Assembly: GCA_020852255.1 (NCBI GenBank)
Contig: JADZBD010000008.1
Coordinates: 1-64,000 of the forward strand
DNA: 64,000 nucleotides
Direction: 5' to 3'
From: Bacteroidia bacterium
GTDB taxonomy: Bacteria; Bacteroidota; Bacteroidia; JADZBD01
In this document: piece after piece, positions 50,194 through 59,026 of the stretch
Layout of the letters: each line of letters begins with the position of its first letter
How positions within the stretch are numbered: position 1 is the stretch's first letter
Position numbers and translations under genes: made by a program
The notes under the pieces: model-generated
Databases searched by the model: none
Seen by the model: only the letters and a program-made list of their open reading frames with translations
Told to the model about the DNA's origin: nothing

Positions 50194-51855
50194 ATGAAAA
50201 AACTGTACATCGCGATGGCACTGATCCTGGGTGCCGGCTTAGTGAATGAAGGATGGTCCCAGAAAAAGGGAAATATCGTTGAGCAAAGTGAAGACCAGGT
50301 AAAGCTTTTTACCGCACGGCAGGATTTTTTACGGGGCGATTATGTTAAAGCCCTCAACCTCTACAAAGAGGTACTTAAAAACAAACCGGAGGACGCGGAC
50401 GTTAATTTCCGGGTGGGAGAATGCCTTCTGGCCATGCAGTCTTATGAAGAATCATTAGAGTACCTCGAAAAGGCAAAATCCATTAACCCGGCAGCGAATT
50501 CTGAGCTGGACTATTGCCTCGGAAAGGCGTATCAGGGCGTGGATAAACTGGACAAGGCCATTGAAGCGTATACCTCCTTTAAAACAGGCAATGAGGGAAA
50601 AGCAAAGGAATATGAGGTAGATGCGCTTATCAACCAGTGCCGCACGGCCCAGGAGCTGATCTCTAAACCGGTGGACGTGGTTGTGAATAATGCCGGCGAT
50701 CTCATCAACTCTTCTTACGACGATAAAGGCCCGTACATCACCGCCGACGGAAAAACACTCATCTTCACCTCCCGGCGACCCGTGGGAGGTAAAAAGAAGG
50801 ATAAGATTGACAAGGATGGTGATTTCGGATATTTCGAAGATATTTATATGTCGAAGTGGGATGATGTGAAAGGCGGCTGGACGGAAGCGGAGCTGATCAA
50901 AGGTTCCCTCAACACGGATGGGTACGATGCCTGTACTTCCATTTCTCCGGATGGAAAGATTATCTATGTTTACCGTAATGTTGAGGGAGAAACCAAGTCG
51001 GGAGACATTTATTTTTCCAAAGTGATGACCTCCGGAAAGTGGGGAGCACCAAAGCCTTTAGGCAAACCGTTCAATTCTTCTTACTACGAAGACCAGGCCT
51101 GCATCTCGTCCGACGGGAAGAAAATGTTCTTTGTTTCTGAACGCCCGAAGGAAGGAGAACACAAAGGGTACGGACAGGGAGACATCTGGATGTCTACAAA
51201 AATTTCAAAAAGTGAATGGGGACCTCCCGTAAACCTCGGTCCGGATGTGAACACAGCGGACGATGAGAACGGATTATTCCTTCATCCTGACGGGAAAACA
51301 CTTTTCTTTTGTTCGAACGGACATAACACCATGGGTTCGTATGATATTTTTATGACGGTGTTCGAGAATGGCAAATGGTCGAAACCCAAAAACCTCGGCT
51401 ATCCTATCAATACTACACGAATGGAAGCTAAGTTTGTTCTGAGCACCGATGGCAACACGGCGTATATCGCCAGTAATCGCCCGGGCGGACAAGGTGAACG
51501 CGACATCTATATCGTAGACATGAGCAAATACGATATCATGGGCGTGAAAGCGGATGCCAACAAGGGCCCTATGTTATCCATCCTTAAGGGTACTGTATTT
51601 AATGATGCCGGCCAGGGTACGGAAAATGCAAAAGTAGTGATCACCGATAAGGCTACAGGCACCGTGGTGGGAGAAACAATGTCCGGTGATGATGGCTCTT
51701 ATTTCTTCACCCTCACCGGAAACAAAACCTATATCATTGAAGTTTCCAAGGATGGGTTGGATACTAAAAAGGAGGAATTCCTGTTAAAAGAGGATAAAAA
51801 GCAGACCTACACCGAAGTGAAGCATATTATTCTGAGTAAGCCTAAAAAGAAGTAA
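50194..51855 (+). CDS. PorE-like envelope protein without OmpA domain
   Basis: A 553-residue exported protein. Signal peptide (cut near residue 22), tetratricopeptide repeats (residues about 38-135), a WD40-like propeller of PD40 repeats (about 165-430, with ISPDGKIIYVY, ISSDGKKMFFVSE, LHPDGKTLFFCSN, LSTDGNTAYIASNR), and a carboxypeptidase-regulatory-like domain (about 460-540). PorE of the type IX secretion system has this order followed by a C-terminal OmpA-type peptidoglycan-binding domain, which is missing here: the frame ends in a Lys-rich tail right after the regulatory-like domain. It may therefore act in the envelope without anchoring to peptidoglycan. It has its own promoter and a strong terminator. 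Confidence 0.82.
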   Translation: MKKLYIAMALILGAGLVNEGWSQKKGNIVEQSEDQVKLFTARQDFLRGDYVKALNLYKEVLKNKPEDADVNFRVGECLLAMQSYEESLEYLEKAKSINPAANSELDYCLGKAYQGVDKLDKAIEAYTSFKTGNEGKAKEYEVDALINQCRTAQELISKPVDVVVNNAGDLINSSYDDKGPYITADGKTLIFTSRRPVGGKKKDKIDKDGDFGYFEDIYMSKWDDVKGGWTEAELIKGSLNTDGYDACTSISPDGKIIYVYRNVEGETKSGDIYFSKVMTSGKWGAPKPLGKPFNSSYYEDQACISSDGKKMFFVSERPKEGEHKGYGQGDIWMSTKISKSEWGPPVNLGPDVNTADDENGLFLHPDGKTLFFCSNGHNTMGSYDIFMTVFENGKWSKPKNLGYPINTTRMEAKFVLSTDGNTAYIASNRPGGQGERDIYIVDMSKYDIMGVKADANKGPMLSILKGTVFNDAGQGTENAKVVITDKATGTVVGETMSGDDGSYFFTLTGNKTYIIEVSKDGLDTKKEEFLLKEDKKQTYTEVKHIILSKPKKK

Positions 51856-51876
51856 GCGCTGCTCTTTAGTTAAAGT

Positions 51877-51912
51877 GAAGAGTCCGGTAGTCATCCGGAC
51901 TCTTCTTTTTTT
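51877..51912 (+). terminator. Intrinsic terminator, probably bidirectional
   Basis: A perfect 11-bp stem (GAAGAGTCCGG at 51877-51887 with CCGGACTCTTC at 51895-51905), a 7-base loop, and seven T at 51906-51912. It also lies 25 bp past the pdhB stop on the other strand, where the T-run is weaker. Confidence 0.93.
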
Positions 51913-51929
51913 AAAATAGCCGGCAGCAA

Positions 51930-52913
51930 TCACCTCACCGCATACATCACTTCCTTCACGGCCTTTATTACTTTGACCATGCTGGGAAGCGCCTCCTCAA
52001 TGAGGGTAGGTGCGTAAGGAAGGGGTACATCCGCTGAAGTGACCCTCCGAACGGGTGCATCCAGGTAATCGAATGCTTCTTTTTGAACTTTAAAAGCCAC
52101 CTCTGTGGATATACTCCCTAAAGGCCAGGCCTCTTCTACTATCACCAAACGATTGGTTTTCATCACTGACCGGATCACCGAATCGTAATCAATGGGACGG
52201 ATCGTTCGGAGATCTATTACCTCGGCACTGATTCCTTCCGCATCCAGTTCCCTGGCCGCTGCCAATACCATTTTCGTAATCTTCCCGAAAGTAACCAGCG
52301 TTACATCGCTGCCCTCGCGCTTTACTTCGGCAACGCCAATGGGCAATAAGTATTCTCCCTCGGGAACTTCTCCTTTGTCTCCGTACATCTGCTCGCTTTC
52401 CATGAATACCACCGGATCATTATCGCGGATGGCGGATTTTAGCAATCCTTTCGCATCGTAAGGATTAGAAGGAACAATCACTTTCAATCCCGCTGTGTTC
52501 GCATACCAGTTATCAAAGGCATTCGAGTGCTGCGCCGCCAGCATACCGGCCGAACCCGTAGGTCCGCGGAACACAATAGGCATCGGGAACTGTCCGCCCG
52601 ACATACTCAGCATCTTTGATGCCGAATTGATCACCTGATCAATGGCCACCAGCGAGAAATTAAATGTCATGAATTCTACAATGGGCCGTAAACCATTCAT
52701 GGCCGATCCCACCGCTATCCCCGCAAAACCTAATTCAGCAATCGGCGTGTCAATGATCCGCTTCGGACCAAATTCGGCCAGCATTCCTTTGCTCACCTTG
52801 TAGGCACCGTTATATTCGGCTACCTCCTCACCCAAAAGATAGACCGAAGCGTCGCGGCGCATCTCCTCGCTCATGGCCTCCCGGAGGGCCTCCCGGAATT
52901 CAATGGTTCTCAT
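51930..52913 (-). CDS. pdhB: Pyruvate dehydrogenase E1 component, beta subunit
   Basis: A 327-residue subunit. Blocks LLGEEVAEYNGAYKVSKGML, DTPIAELGFAGIAVG, EFMTFNFSLVAIDQVINSA and FRGPTGSAGMLAAQHS match the beta subunits of branched E1 complexes; the C-terminal transketolase domain has SADVPLPYAPTLIEEAL. With the alpha subunit it decarboxylates pyruvate and passes the acetyl group to E2. The start at 52913 (MRTIEF) matches family length; the frame from 53024 adds a 37-residue leader that crosses the promoter. The alpha subunit gene is elsewhere. Confidence 0.94.
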   Translation of the reverse strand: MRTIEFREALREAMSEEMRRDASVYLLGEEVAEYNGAYKVSKGMLAEFGPKRIIDTPIAELGFAGIAVGSAMNGLRPIVEFMTFNFSLVAIDQVINSASKMLSMSGGQFPMPIVFRGPTGSAGMLAAQHSNAFDNWYANTAGLKVIVPSNPYDAKGLLKSAIRDNDPVVFMESEQMYGDKGEVPEGEYLLPIGVAEVKREGSDVTLVTFGKITKMVLAAARELDAEGISAEVIDLRTIRPIDYDSVIRSVMKTNRLVIVEEAWPLGSISTEVAFKVQKEAFDYLDAPVRRVTSADVPLPYAPTLIEEALPSMVKVIKAVKEVMYAVR

Positions 52914-52933
52914 GTTGATCAGTTCAGGGGACA

Positions 52934-52941
52934 CAAATTTA
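52934..52941 (-). promoter_or_regulatory. -7 box TAAATTTG for pdhB
   Basis: Exact TAnnTTTG on the minus strand, 20 bp upstream of the pdhB start at 52913. Its position supports that start over the longer frame. Confidence 0.55.
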
Positions 52942-53008
52942 GCATAAATACCTGAAAAACAGGGGGGATAAACTAATTTTCCACGACCTGTTTCTACCTG
53001 AGAATCAC

Positions 53009-53016
53009 TAAATTTG
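53009..53016 (+). promoter_or_regulatory. -7 box TAAATTTG for etfBA
   Basis: Exact TAnnTTTG on the plus strand, 23 bp upstream of the etfB start at 53040. It diverges from the pdhB box about 70 bp away. Confidence 0.55.
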
Positions 53017-53039
53017 CCCCTCATTAAATCCCCCTTAGA

Positions 53040-53780
53040 ATGAAGATCTTAGTGTGCATCAGCAATGTTCCCGACACCACTTCGAAGATCACTTTTACGC
53101 CCGACAAAAAGGCCTTTAATTCTACCGGCGTGCAATTTATCATCAATCCGTACGATGAGATAGCACTTACCCGTGCACTTGAGTTAAAAGAAGCCTCGGG
53201 CAACGGTTCCGTAACGGTGATTCATGTTGGACCTGCTGCCAATGAAGCAAATATCCGCAAAGCGCTCGCTATTGGAGCCGATGACGCCATCCGAATTAAT
53301 GCCGAAGCAACTGACGGATTTTTTACCGCAGTTCAGATCGCCACTGTCGCAAAAGACAAGGGTTACGATCTGATTCTTGCCGGAAGAGAAAGCATTGATT
53401 ATAACAGCGGACAAGTGGGTCCCATGATCGCTGAGCTGATGGGATTACCTTCCGTATCGGTGGTGCAGAAACTCGATATCGCAGGCGGGGAAGCGCTAAT
53501 GGAACGAGAGATTGACGGTGGTAAGGAAATCCTCAGCTGCAAACTCCCCCTCGTGGTTACCGCTCAAAAAGGAATGGCAGAACCGCGCATTCCCAACATG
53601 CGGGGCATCATGACTGCTCGCACCAAACCGCTGCAGGTTGTGGAACCCTCAGGAAATGAAAAGTTTTCCGAAAGCCTTGCGTTTGACAGTCCCGCCCCTA
53701 AACAGGCCGTAAAACTGGTGGAAGCCGGAAAGGAGGAAGAACTGGTAGCCCTGCTGCACAACGAAGCAAAAATTATTTAA
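53040..53780 (+). CDS. etfB: Electron transfer flavoprotein, beta subunit
   Basis: A 246-residue subunit binding AMP. The N-terminus MKILVCISNVPDTTSKI, the INPYDEIALTRALELKE block and the family signature DLILAGRESIDYNSGQVGP (near residues 111-128) are typical. With EtfA it accepts electrons from acyl-CoA dehydrogenases. etfA follows after 10 bp. Confidence 0.95.
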   Translation: MKILVCISNVPDTTSKITFTPDKKAFNSTGVQFIINPYDEIALTRALELKEASGNGSVTVIHVGPAANEANIRKALAIGADDAIRINAEATDGFFTAVQIATVAKDKGYDLILAGRESIDYNSGQVGPMIAELMGLPSVSVVQKLDIAGGEALMEREIDGGKEILSCKLPLVVTAQKGMAEPRIPNMRGIMTARTKPLQVVEPSGNEKFSESLAFDSPAPKQAVKLVEAGKEEELVALLHNEAKII

Positions 53781-53790
53781 CTGCACATTT

Positions 53791-54756
53791 ATGGTACTTG
53801 TATATACAGAAAGCTGGGAAGGCAAATTCAAGAAGGCCACCTTTGAAGCGGTGTCTTATGCCGCAGAGGTGGCAAAGAAACTCGGAACCGGTGTAGTGGC
53901 CGTTAGTATAGGAAATGTTTCACCTGACGACCTTGCTGCTCTTGGAAAATACGGCGCCACAAAAGTGCTGTCGGCAAAGGGCGATACAACACTTCAGCCC
54001 GGAAGCTGGGCGGCCATCATTGCCGGAGCGGCTCAGAAGGAAAATGCCAAACTGGTGATACTTTCTCATACCTACACCGGAAAATCGGTGGCCCCGCGGC
54101 TGGCAGTCCGGTTGAAAGCCGGTCTTGCGGCTGGAGCTGTTCAGCTGCCTTCTTCTCTTTCACCCCTGACAGTACGAAAGAAATGTTTTTCCAATAAAGG
54201 TTTTACAGATGTTACTGTTTCTACGCCTGTAGCCCTGATCGCCATTACCCCTAATTCGTACCAGGTGAATACAGGAAGCGGAACAGCGGCAGTGGAGGAA
54301 TTCAATCCGCCGGACAGTTCAACAGGAGGCAGCCTTACCTGCAAAGAAACCAAAAAAGCTACCGGTAAAGTAGCACTCACCGAAGCGGAGATAGTGGTCT
54401 CCGGCGGCAGAGGAATGAAAGATCCGGCCAACTGGGGAATGCTGGAAGAAATGGCGGGTATTCTTGGAGCGGCTACCGCCTGCTCAAAACCCGTGGCAGA
54501 CATCGGTTGGAGACCGCATCACGAGCATGTTGGACAAACCGGAATTACCATCGGTGCCAATCTGTACATTGCAGTGGGAATTTCCGGCGCCATTCAGCAC
54601 CTTGCCGGAGTGAGTTCTTCCAAAGTAATGGTGGTGATCAATTCGGATAAGGAAGCGCCCTTTTTCAAAGCGGCGGACTACGGTATTGTCGGCGATGCGT
54701 TTGAAGTGGTGCCCCGGCTCAATGCGGCACTTAAGAAACTCAAATCGTCGTCCTGA
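53791..54756 (+). CDS. etfA: Electron transfer flavoprotein, alpha subunit
   Basis: A 321-residue FAD-binding subunit. The N-terminal domain has YAAEVAKKLG and LVILSHTYTGKSVAPRLA. The C-terminal FAD domain shows VVSGGRGMKDPANW, GWRPHHEHVGQTGITIGANLY, and AVGISGAIQHLAGVSSSKVMVVINSD. Together with EtfB it passes electrons to the quinone pool. All FAD-contact blocks are intact. Confidence 0.96.
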   Translation: MVLVYTESWEGKFKKATFEAVSYAAEVAKKLGTGVVAVSIGNVSPDDLAALGKYGATKVLSAKGDTTLQPGSWAAIIAGAAQKENAKLVILSHTYTGKSVAPRLAVRLKAGLAAGAVQLPSSLSPLTVRKKCFSNKGFTDVTVSTPVALIAITPNSYQVNTGSGTAAVEEFNPPDSSTGGSLTCKETKKATGKVALTEAEIVVSGGRGMKDPANWGMLEEMAGILGAATACSKPVADIGWRPHHEHVGQTGITIGANLYIAVGISGAIQHLAGVSSSKVMVVINSDKEAPFFKAADYGIVGDAFEVVPRLNAALKKLKSSS

Positions 54757-54791
54757 ATTAATTTGTAAATTTAGAGTACCCTACCTCCCGC

Positions 54792-55403
54792 ATGAAAAAA
54801 ATCCGCTTAGATATCGTTGGACTTTCTTATAGCCAGACGCAGAGCGGAGCCTATGCCCTGGTGCTGGGAGAGCAAACCGGCAAACGCCGCCTTCCCATCA
54901 TCATCGGCGGATTCGAAGCGCAGGCCATCGCCATTGAACTGGAAAAAATGACTCCGAGCCGGCCGCTAACGCACGACCTCTTCAAAAGTTTTGCCGAAAC
55001 GTTCAATATCACCGTTGAGGAAGTCATTATCTATAACCTCGTGGAGGGTATTTTTTATGCGAAACTGATTTGTAAGAAGGATGGGAAGGATACCGTGGAG
55101 ATTGACGCCCGCACGAGCGATGCCATTGCGCTGGCAGTACGGTTCGCCTGCCCCATCTCTACCTACGAATTTATCCTCTCTCAGGCGGGCATTATTCTCG
55201 ACGATGAATCGGTGACCGAGCCGGCTTCAAAAATGGAGATCGAGGAAGCCCAGTCCTCAAAAAGCGGGAGCGCAGAGGATGGAGATCTTTCAAAGCGTTC
55301 TACCGAAGAACTGAAAGAGATGCTCAACGAAGCCCTTGGCGATGAGGACTATGAAAAGGCTTCCCACATCCGCGATGAACTGAACCGCCGGAAAAAATCC
55401 TGA
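54792..55403 (+). CDS. Bifunctional nuclease family protein (DUF151) with UVR motif
   Basis: A 203-residue protein. Residues about 1-135 form the DUF151 domain: LGEQTGKRRLPIIIGGFEAQAIAIELE, RPLTHDLFKSFAETF and the RTSDAIALAVRF block. An acidic linker leads to a C-terminal UvrB/UvrC-type motif (ELKEMLNEALGDEDYEKASHIRDELNRR), a short helix pair. Plant members have RNase and DNase activity, hence the name; the bacterial role is not settled. Confidence 0.92.
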   Translation: MKKIRLDIVGLSYSQTQSGAYALVLGEQTGKRRLPIIIGGFEAQAIAIELEKMTPSRPLTHDLFKSFAETFNITVEEVIIYNLVEGIFYAKLICKKDGKDTVEIDARTSDAIALAVRFACPISTYEFILSQAGIILDDESVTEPASKMEIEEAQSSKSGSAEDGDLSKRSTEELKEMLNEALGDEDYEKASHIRDELNRRKKS

Positions 55404-55407
55404 ATCC

Positions 55408-56703
55408 TTGCTGAGTATCGAGTCCATAGCGCGTGGGATGCTGGGAATCCTGACCCTCACAGCGCTGTTATACCTGCTTAGTTCTAACCGCAAAGCTATT
55501 CCCTGGAAACTCGTGGGAGCTGGCATTCTTTTTCAGCTGGTATTCGCCATACTGGTTCTGAAAGTTCCGTATGTGGATGACGGCTTTGAATATGTGTCTG
55601 CTTTTTTTGTGCGTGTGCTTAGCTTTACAAGGGAGGGAGCGCAGTTTATTTTCGGAGGACTCATGGATGTTAATTCCTACGGTTTTATTTTCGCGTTTCA
55701 GATCCTTCCCAGTATCATTTTCTTTTCCGCACTCACCAGCTTGTTTTATTACCTGGGCATCCTTCAGCGCATTGTTTACGGCCTGGCCTGGCTTATGAGC
55801 AAAACAATGAAGATATCGGGCGCCGAGAACCTCTCCACCGCAGCGAATATCTTTCTGGGCCAAACGGAAGCCCCGCTGCTCATCAAACCTTTCCTGGCAA
55901 CAATGTCTAAAAGTGAACTGCTTTGCATTATGGTGGGAGGTATGGCCAATACGGCAGGTGGTGTGATGGTAACCTACATGGGATACCTGGGCGGCGCAGA
56001 CGAGGCGGCTCAGCTTTATTATGCCCAGCACCTGCTCGCCGCTTCGGTGATGAGCGCGCCGGCTACCCTGGTGGTTTCCAAAATGCTTATCCCGCAAACA
56101 GAACAGATCCGGGAACATATTGAGGTTCCTAAGCAAAGTATGGGAGGAAATGCACTCGAAGCCATCGCAAACGGTACCACCGAAGGAGTTAAACTGGCGG
56201 TAAATGTGGCGGCTATGCTCATTGTTTTCATTGCCCTGATCGCCATGGTGAATTACGGCATGAAGAATATGCTCGGGGAGTGGACCGGCTTGAACGATTG
56301 GATCAGGGATCTAACGGCCGGCCGGTACGACGGGTTCACCCTTCAGTTTATCCTGGGCTATGCCTGCGCTCCGCTTACATGGATGCTGGGAATTTGTTCT
56401 TCTGATATGGTGGCGGTAGGGCAGTTACTCGGGGAAAAAACCATACTCAATGAACTCTATGCCTACAAAACCCTTGGAGAGATGAAGGCGGCGGGGCTGT
56501 TCACCGAGCAGAAAAGCCTGATCATGAGCACGTATATTCTTTCCGGGTTTGCCAATTTTGCAAGCATAGGTATTCAAATCGGTGGCATAGGGGCACTGGC
56601 GCCCACCCAGCGGGGTATGCTCTCGCGGCTGGGCATTAAAGCCATGATCGGAGGTGCCATCGCTTCCCTTTTCACCGCCGTACTGGTGGGAATGCTCAAC
56701 TGA
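55408..56703 (+). CDS. Concentrative nucleoside transporter (NupC/CNT family)
   Basis: A 431-residue symporter with about 10-11 helices. Family blocks are NRKAIPWKLVGAGILFQ near the N-terminus, AANIFLGQTEAPLLIKPFL (the nucleoside-binding region), and GFANFASIGIQIGGIG near the end. CNT proteins import nucleosides with sodium or protons. The start is TTG at 55408 or ATG at 55438. TTG is preferred because the first residues belong to helix 1 of the family, and it lies 4 bp after the previous stop. Confidence 0.93.
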   Translation: MLSIESIARGMLGILTLTALLYLLSSNRKAIPWKLVGAGILFQLVFAILVLKVPYVDDGFEYVSAFFVRVLSFTREGAQFIFGGLMDVNSYGFIFAFQILPSIIFFSALTSLFYYLGILQRIVYGLAWLMSKTMKISGAENLSTAANIFLGQTEAPLLIKPFLATMSKSELLCIMVGGMANTAGGVMVTYMGYLGGADEAAQLYYAQHLLAASVMSAPATLVVSKMLIPQTEQIREHIEVPKQSMGGNALEAIANGTTEGVKLAVNVAAMLIVFIALIAMVNYGMKNMLGEWTGLNDWIRDLTAGRYDGFTLQFILGYACAPLTWMLGICSSDMVAVGQLLGEKTILNELYAYKTLGEMKAAGLFTEQKSLIMSTYILSGFANFASIGIQIGGIGALAPTQRGMLSRLGIKAMIGGAIASLFTAVLVGMLN

Positions 56704-56762
56704 CAGAAACTCAGTTCTTCCTGGTCTTAATAACTTTTTATTCCGGGCTCATTTCTTCCGCT

Positions 56763-56770
56763 TAATTTTG
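56763..56770 (+). promoter_or_regulatory. -7 box TAATTTTG for thyA-folA
   Basis: Exact TAnnTTTG, 21 bp upstream of the thyA GTG start, giving a leader of about 15 bases. Confidence 0.55.
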
Positions 56771-56791
56771 GTCTTATAATTCGCATACAGG

Positions 56792-57586
56792 GTGAAACAG
56801 TACCATGATCTCATGAAGCATGTTCTGGAACACGGAACAAAAAAAACGGACCGTACCGGAACGGGTACGCTATCGGTTTTCGGATACCAGATGCGGTTTG
56901 ATCTGGCGGCAGGTTTCCCGCTTCTGACCACCAAAAAAGTGCATACCCGTTCTATTATTCATGAACTTCTTTGGTTCCTGAAGGGTGAAACGAATATTAA
57001 GTACCTGAAGGATAATGGGGTCAGTATCTGGGATGAATGGGCGGATGAGCAGGGCAATCTCGGTCCGGTATATGGTTCACAGTGGCGATCGTGGCCCGCC
57101 GCCGATGGCAGGCATATTGATCAGGTCACCGACATAATCCGGATGATCAGAGCCACTCCTGATTCCCGCCGCCTGATTGTTTCGGCCTGGAATGTTGGAG
57201 AGATCGGAAAAATGAAATTACCCCCCTGTCATGCTTTTTTTCAATTCTATGTGGCGGATGGCAGGCTGAGCTGCCAGTTATACCAGCGAAGCGCGGATAT
57301 TTTTCTGGGAGTTCCTTTCAACATAGCATCCTATGCACTTCTAACCATGATGGTGGCACAGGTATGTGATTTAAAGCCCGGTGATTTCGTTCATACGCTG
57401 GGCGACGCGCATCTGTATTCGAATCATCTGGATCAGGCACGCTTGCAGCTTTCCCGTGATTTCCGGCCACTTCCCGTGCTCCGGCTGAATCCTGAGGTGA
57501 AGGATATTTTTGCATTCCGTTACGAGGATTTCGTAATCGAGGGTTACGATCCCCATCCGCATATCAAGGCCGAGGTGGCGGTATGA
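56792..57586 (+). CDS. thyA: Thymidylate synthase
   Basis: A 264-residue enzyme methylating dUMP with methylene-tetrahydrofolate. The catalytic cysteine is in [11 protein letters not shown]; other blocks are [44 protein letters not shown] and HLYSNHLDQ. The start is GTG at 56792, giving the same length as the 264-residue E. coli enzyme and the same MKQY opening; an internal ATG at 56813 would lose conserved residues. The stop overlaps the folA start (ATGA). Confidence 0.97.
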   Translation: MKQYHDLMKHVLEHGTKKTDRTGTGTLSVFGYQMRFDLAAGFPLLTTKKVHTRSIIHELLWFLKGETNIKYLKDNGVSIWDEWADEQGNLGPVYGSQWRSWPAADGRHIDQVTDIIRMIRATPDSRRLIVSAWNVGEIGKMKLPPCHAFFQFYVADGRLSCQLYQRSADIFLGVPFNIASYALLTMMVAQVCDLKPGDFVHTLGDAHLYSNHLDQARLQLSRDFRPLPVLRLNPEVKDIFAFRYEDFVIEGYDPHPHIKAEVAV

Positions 57587-58080
57587 AAATCAGCATCATC
57601 GTTGCGGTGGCAGAGAATGGAGTGATCGGGAAGGATAACCGCTTGATCTGGCGCCTGCCGGACGATATGAAATTTTTCAAGGAAAAAACGCAGGGTCACC
57701 ATGTGATCACAGGGCGGAGAAATTATGAGAGCATTCCGGAGAAATTCCGGCCACTGCCGGGGCGCATTAACCTGGTGGTCAGCAGAAGTGAAACTTACAC
57801 TGCCCCCGGGGCACAGGTATTTCATTCTATTGAAGAGGCAATTGAATATGCTGCGGGCAGGGGCGAGGAGGAGTGTTTCATTATCGGCGGTGGCGAAGTG
57901 TACCGGCAGTGTCTGAGCCGGGCAAACCGCGTTTACCTTACCCGTGTTCACGGGCGTCCGGACGGAGATACCTATTTTGAGTTTCCTGTTCCCGGCTTCC
58001 GTCGCATTTCCGCCACGGCACATCCCACGGATGAAAAGCATGTTATGGCTTTCACAATTGAGGTATGGGAGCTGCAGTAA
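57583..58080 (+). CDS. folA: Dihydrofolate reductase
   Basis: A 165-residue NADPH enzyme reducing dihydrofolate, which thymidylate synthase produces. Blocks are [21 protein letters not shown] (catalytic Asp in the last pair), [21 protein letters not shown] and [13 protein letters not shown]. The operon with thyA through a 4-bp overlap ties supply and use of folate together. The next gene is convergent, 52 bp away. Confidence 0.97.
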   Translation: MKISIIVAVAENGVIGKDNRLIWRLPDDMKFFKEKTQGHHVITGRRNYESIPEKFRPLPGRINLVVSRSETYTAPGAQVFHSIEEAIEYAAGRGEEECFIIGGGEVYRQCLSRANRVYLTRVHGRPDGDTYFEFPVPGFRRISATAHPTDEKHVMAFTIEVWELQ

Positions 58081-58132
58081 TCGGGCCGGGCTGTCTTTTT
58101 GAAGGTGGGCGTATCGCCCAATCTATATCGAA

Positions 58133-58861
58133 CTAACTTCCCGGATTCTTTAGTCGTTTCAAAACTTTTTCAAGATATCTCTCCTGGGGAAGGAGATTCA
58201 GCTGAATGCGCCGTGCATAATGAATACTGTCTGTCACCTCTTTATTCCGTTCACGAAGTTTTTCTTCCGCCTCTTTTCGTAAAATGATTTCGCGGCTAAG
58301 CTTATGGTTCCATCCCCAGAGGCTCATCAGGGTGCATAATCCGCCGGGAACCAGGATGTGAATGGCGTACGGCCAATGCATAAACTTGAACAAAGCACCG
58401 AGAAACAACAGGTTGACACCTAAGAAATTAGCGATGGAAAGCAGGGTAGTGTCATGCCAGCTGTTGGCAAAGGGCTTCCATTTCCGGTAGGTAGCTATCA
58501 AACCCAAAGGACCAAAGGCAAAGCAATACCATAGACCACCGATAACTATCGCCATGTTTGAACCCGGAAGATGAAAATACTTCATGATTAAACCAGCTAT
58601 GAGCAGGGCAAAAGAAATAAGTCGGTAAAGACTCTTCACCTTGTTAAGCCTTGGAGAGTCAGCCTTTATAAAGAGAAAGGCAAAGCCCAGCGGTATAAAT
58701 ACCGAGGTTGTAATCATCAGCAGAGCCCTCATCCATTCCAACTCCAGCTGATCGTAGAAGATCACCCCGGGGATAATAAGAAGGGAGAAACACACAATCA
58801 GAAACAGTCCCAGGCGGGAAATAAAGCTGGTCTTGCCGTTATTTTCTTTCGAGCGACTCAT
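58133..58861 (-). CDS. Six-helix membrane protein ending in the SpoIIE-sensor linker
   Basis: A 242-residue protein with about six membrane helices and a short C-terminal cytoplasmic tail. Two helices are followed by a KxxHxP motif (IMKYFHLPGS and LFKFMHWPYA), the pattern known from GldL and other Bacteroidota membrane proteins. After the last helix a coiled coil leads into VTDSIHYARRIQLNLLPQ. This is the linker that precedes the PP2C domain in both phosphatases of this window (SIHYARRIQ, SINYARRIQ). Here the chain stops about 20 residues later with no phosphatase domain, and no remnant lies downstream. It may be a truncated sensor or a stand-alone regulator of such phosphatases. Confidence 0.75.
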   Translation of the reverse strand: MSRSKENNGKTSFISRLGLFLIVCFSLLIIPGVIFYDQLELEWMRALLMITTSVFIPLGFAFLFIKADSPRLNKVKSLYRLISFALLIAGLIMKYFHLPGSNMAIVIGGLWYCFAFGPLGLIATYRKWKPFANSWHDTTLLSIANFLGVNLLFLGALFKFMHWPYAIHILVPGGLCTLMSLWGWNHKLSREIILRKEAEEKLRERNKEVTDSIHYARRIQLNLLPQERYLEKVLKRLKNPGS

Positions 58862-59026
58862 TCAGCCGGGCAACTACCCGAAGCGTTAAAATTAATCAAA
58901 GTAAGGAGTTTTAAATTGGCAATACGGTCCAGGAAAACCTCGTGAGGTGGAATAGCTCGTAATTCTTGCTGCTTTCTCGCTACCCGGGTTCATTTAAAAG
59001 TTGAAACCACTCCAAATAAGAGTGAA
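58862..59026. other. Short intergenic region
   Basis: A gap of 165 bp between the membrane protein start and the SBBP gene end. No gene, terminator or tRNA fold is evident. Confidence 0.5.

Noticed and set aside
58106-58120. Hairpin between folA and the membrane protein (TGGGCG-TAT-CGCCCA)
   Set aside because: A perfect 6-bp stem, but the loop is only three bases and no T-run follows on either strand, so it is not called as a terminator.
58862-59026. tRNA-like GGTTCA segment in the gap
   Set aside because: No acceptor stem or other arms can be drawn around it.
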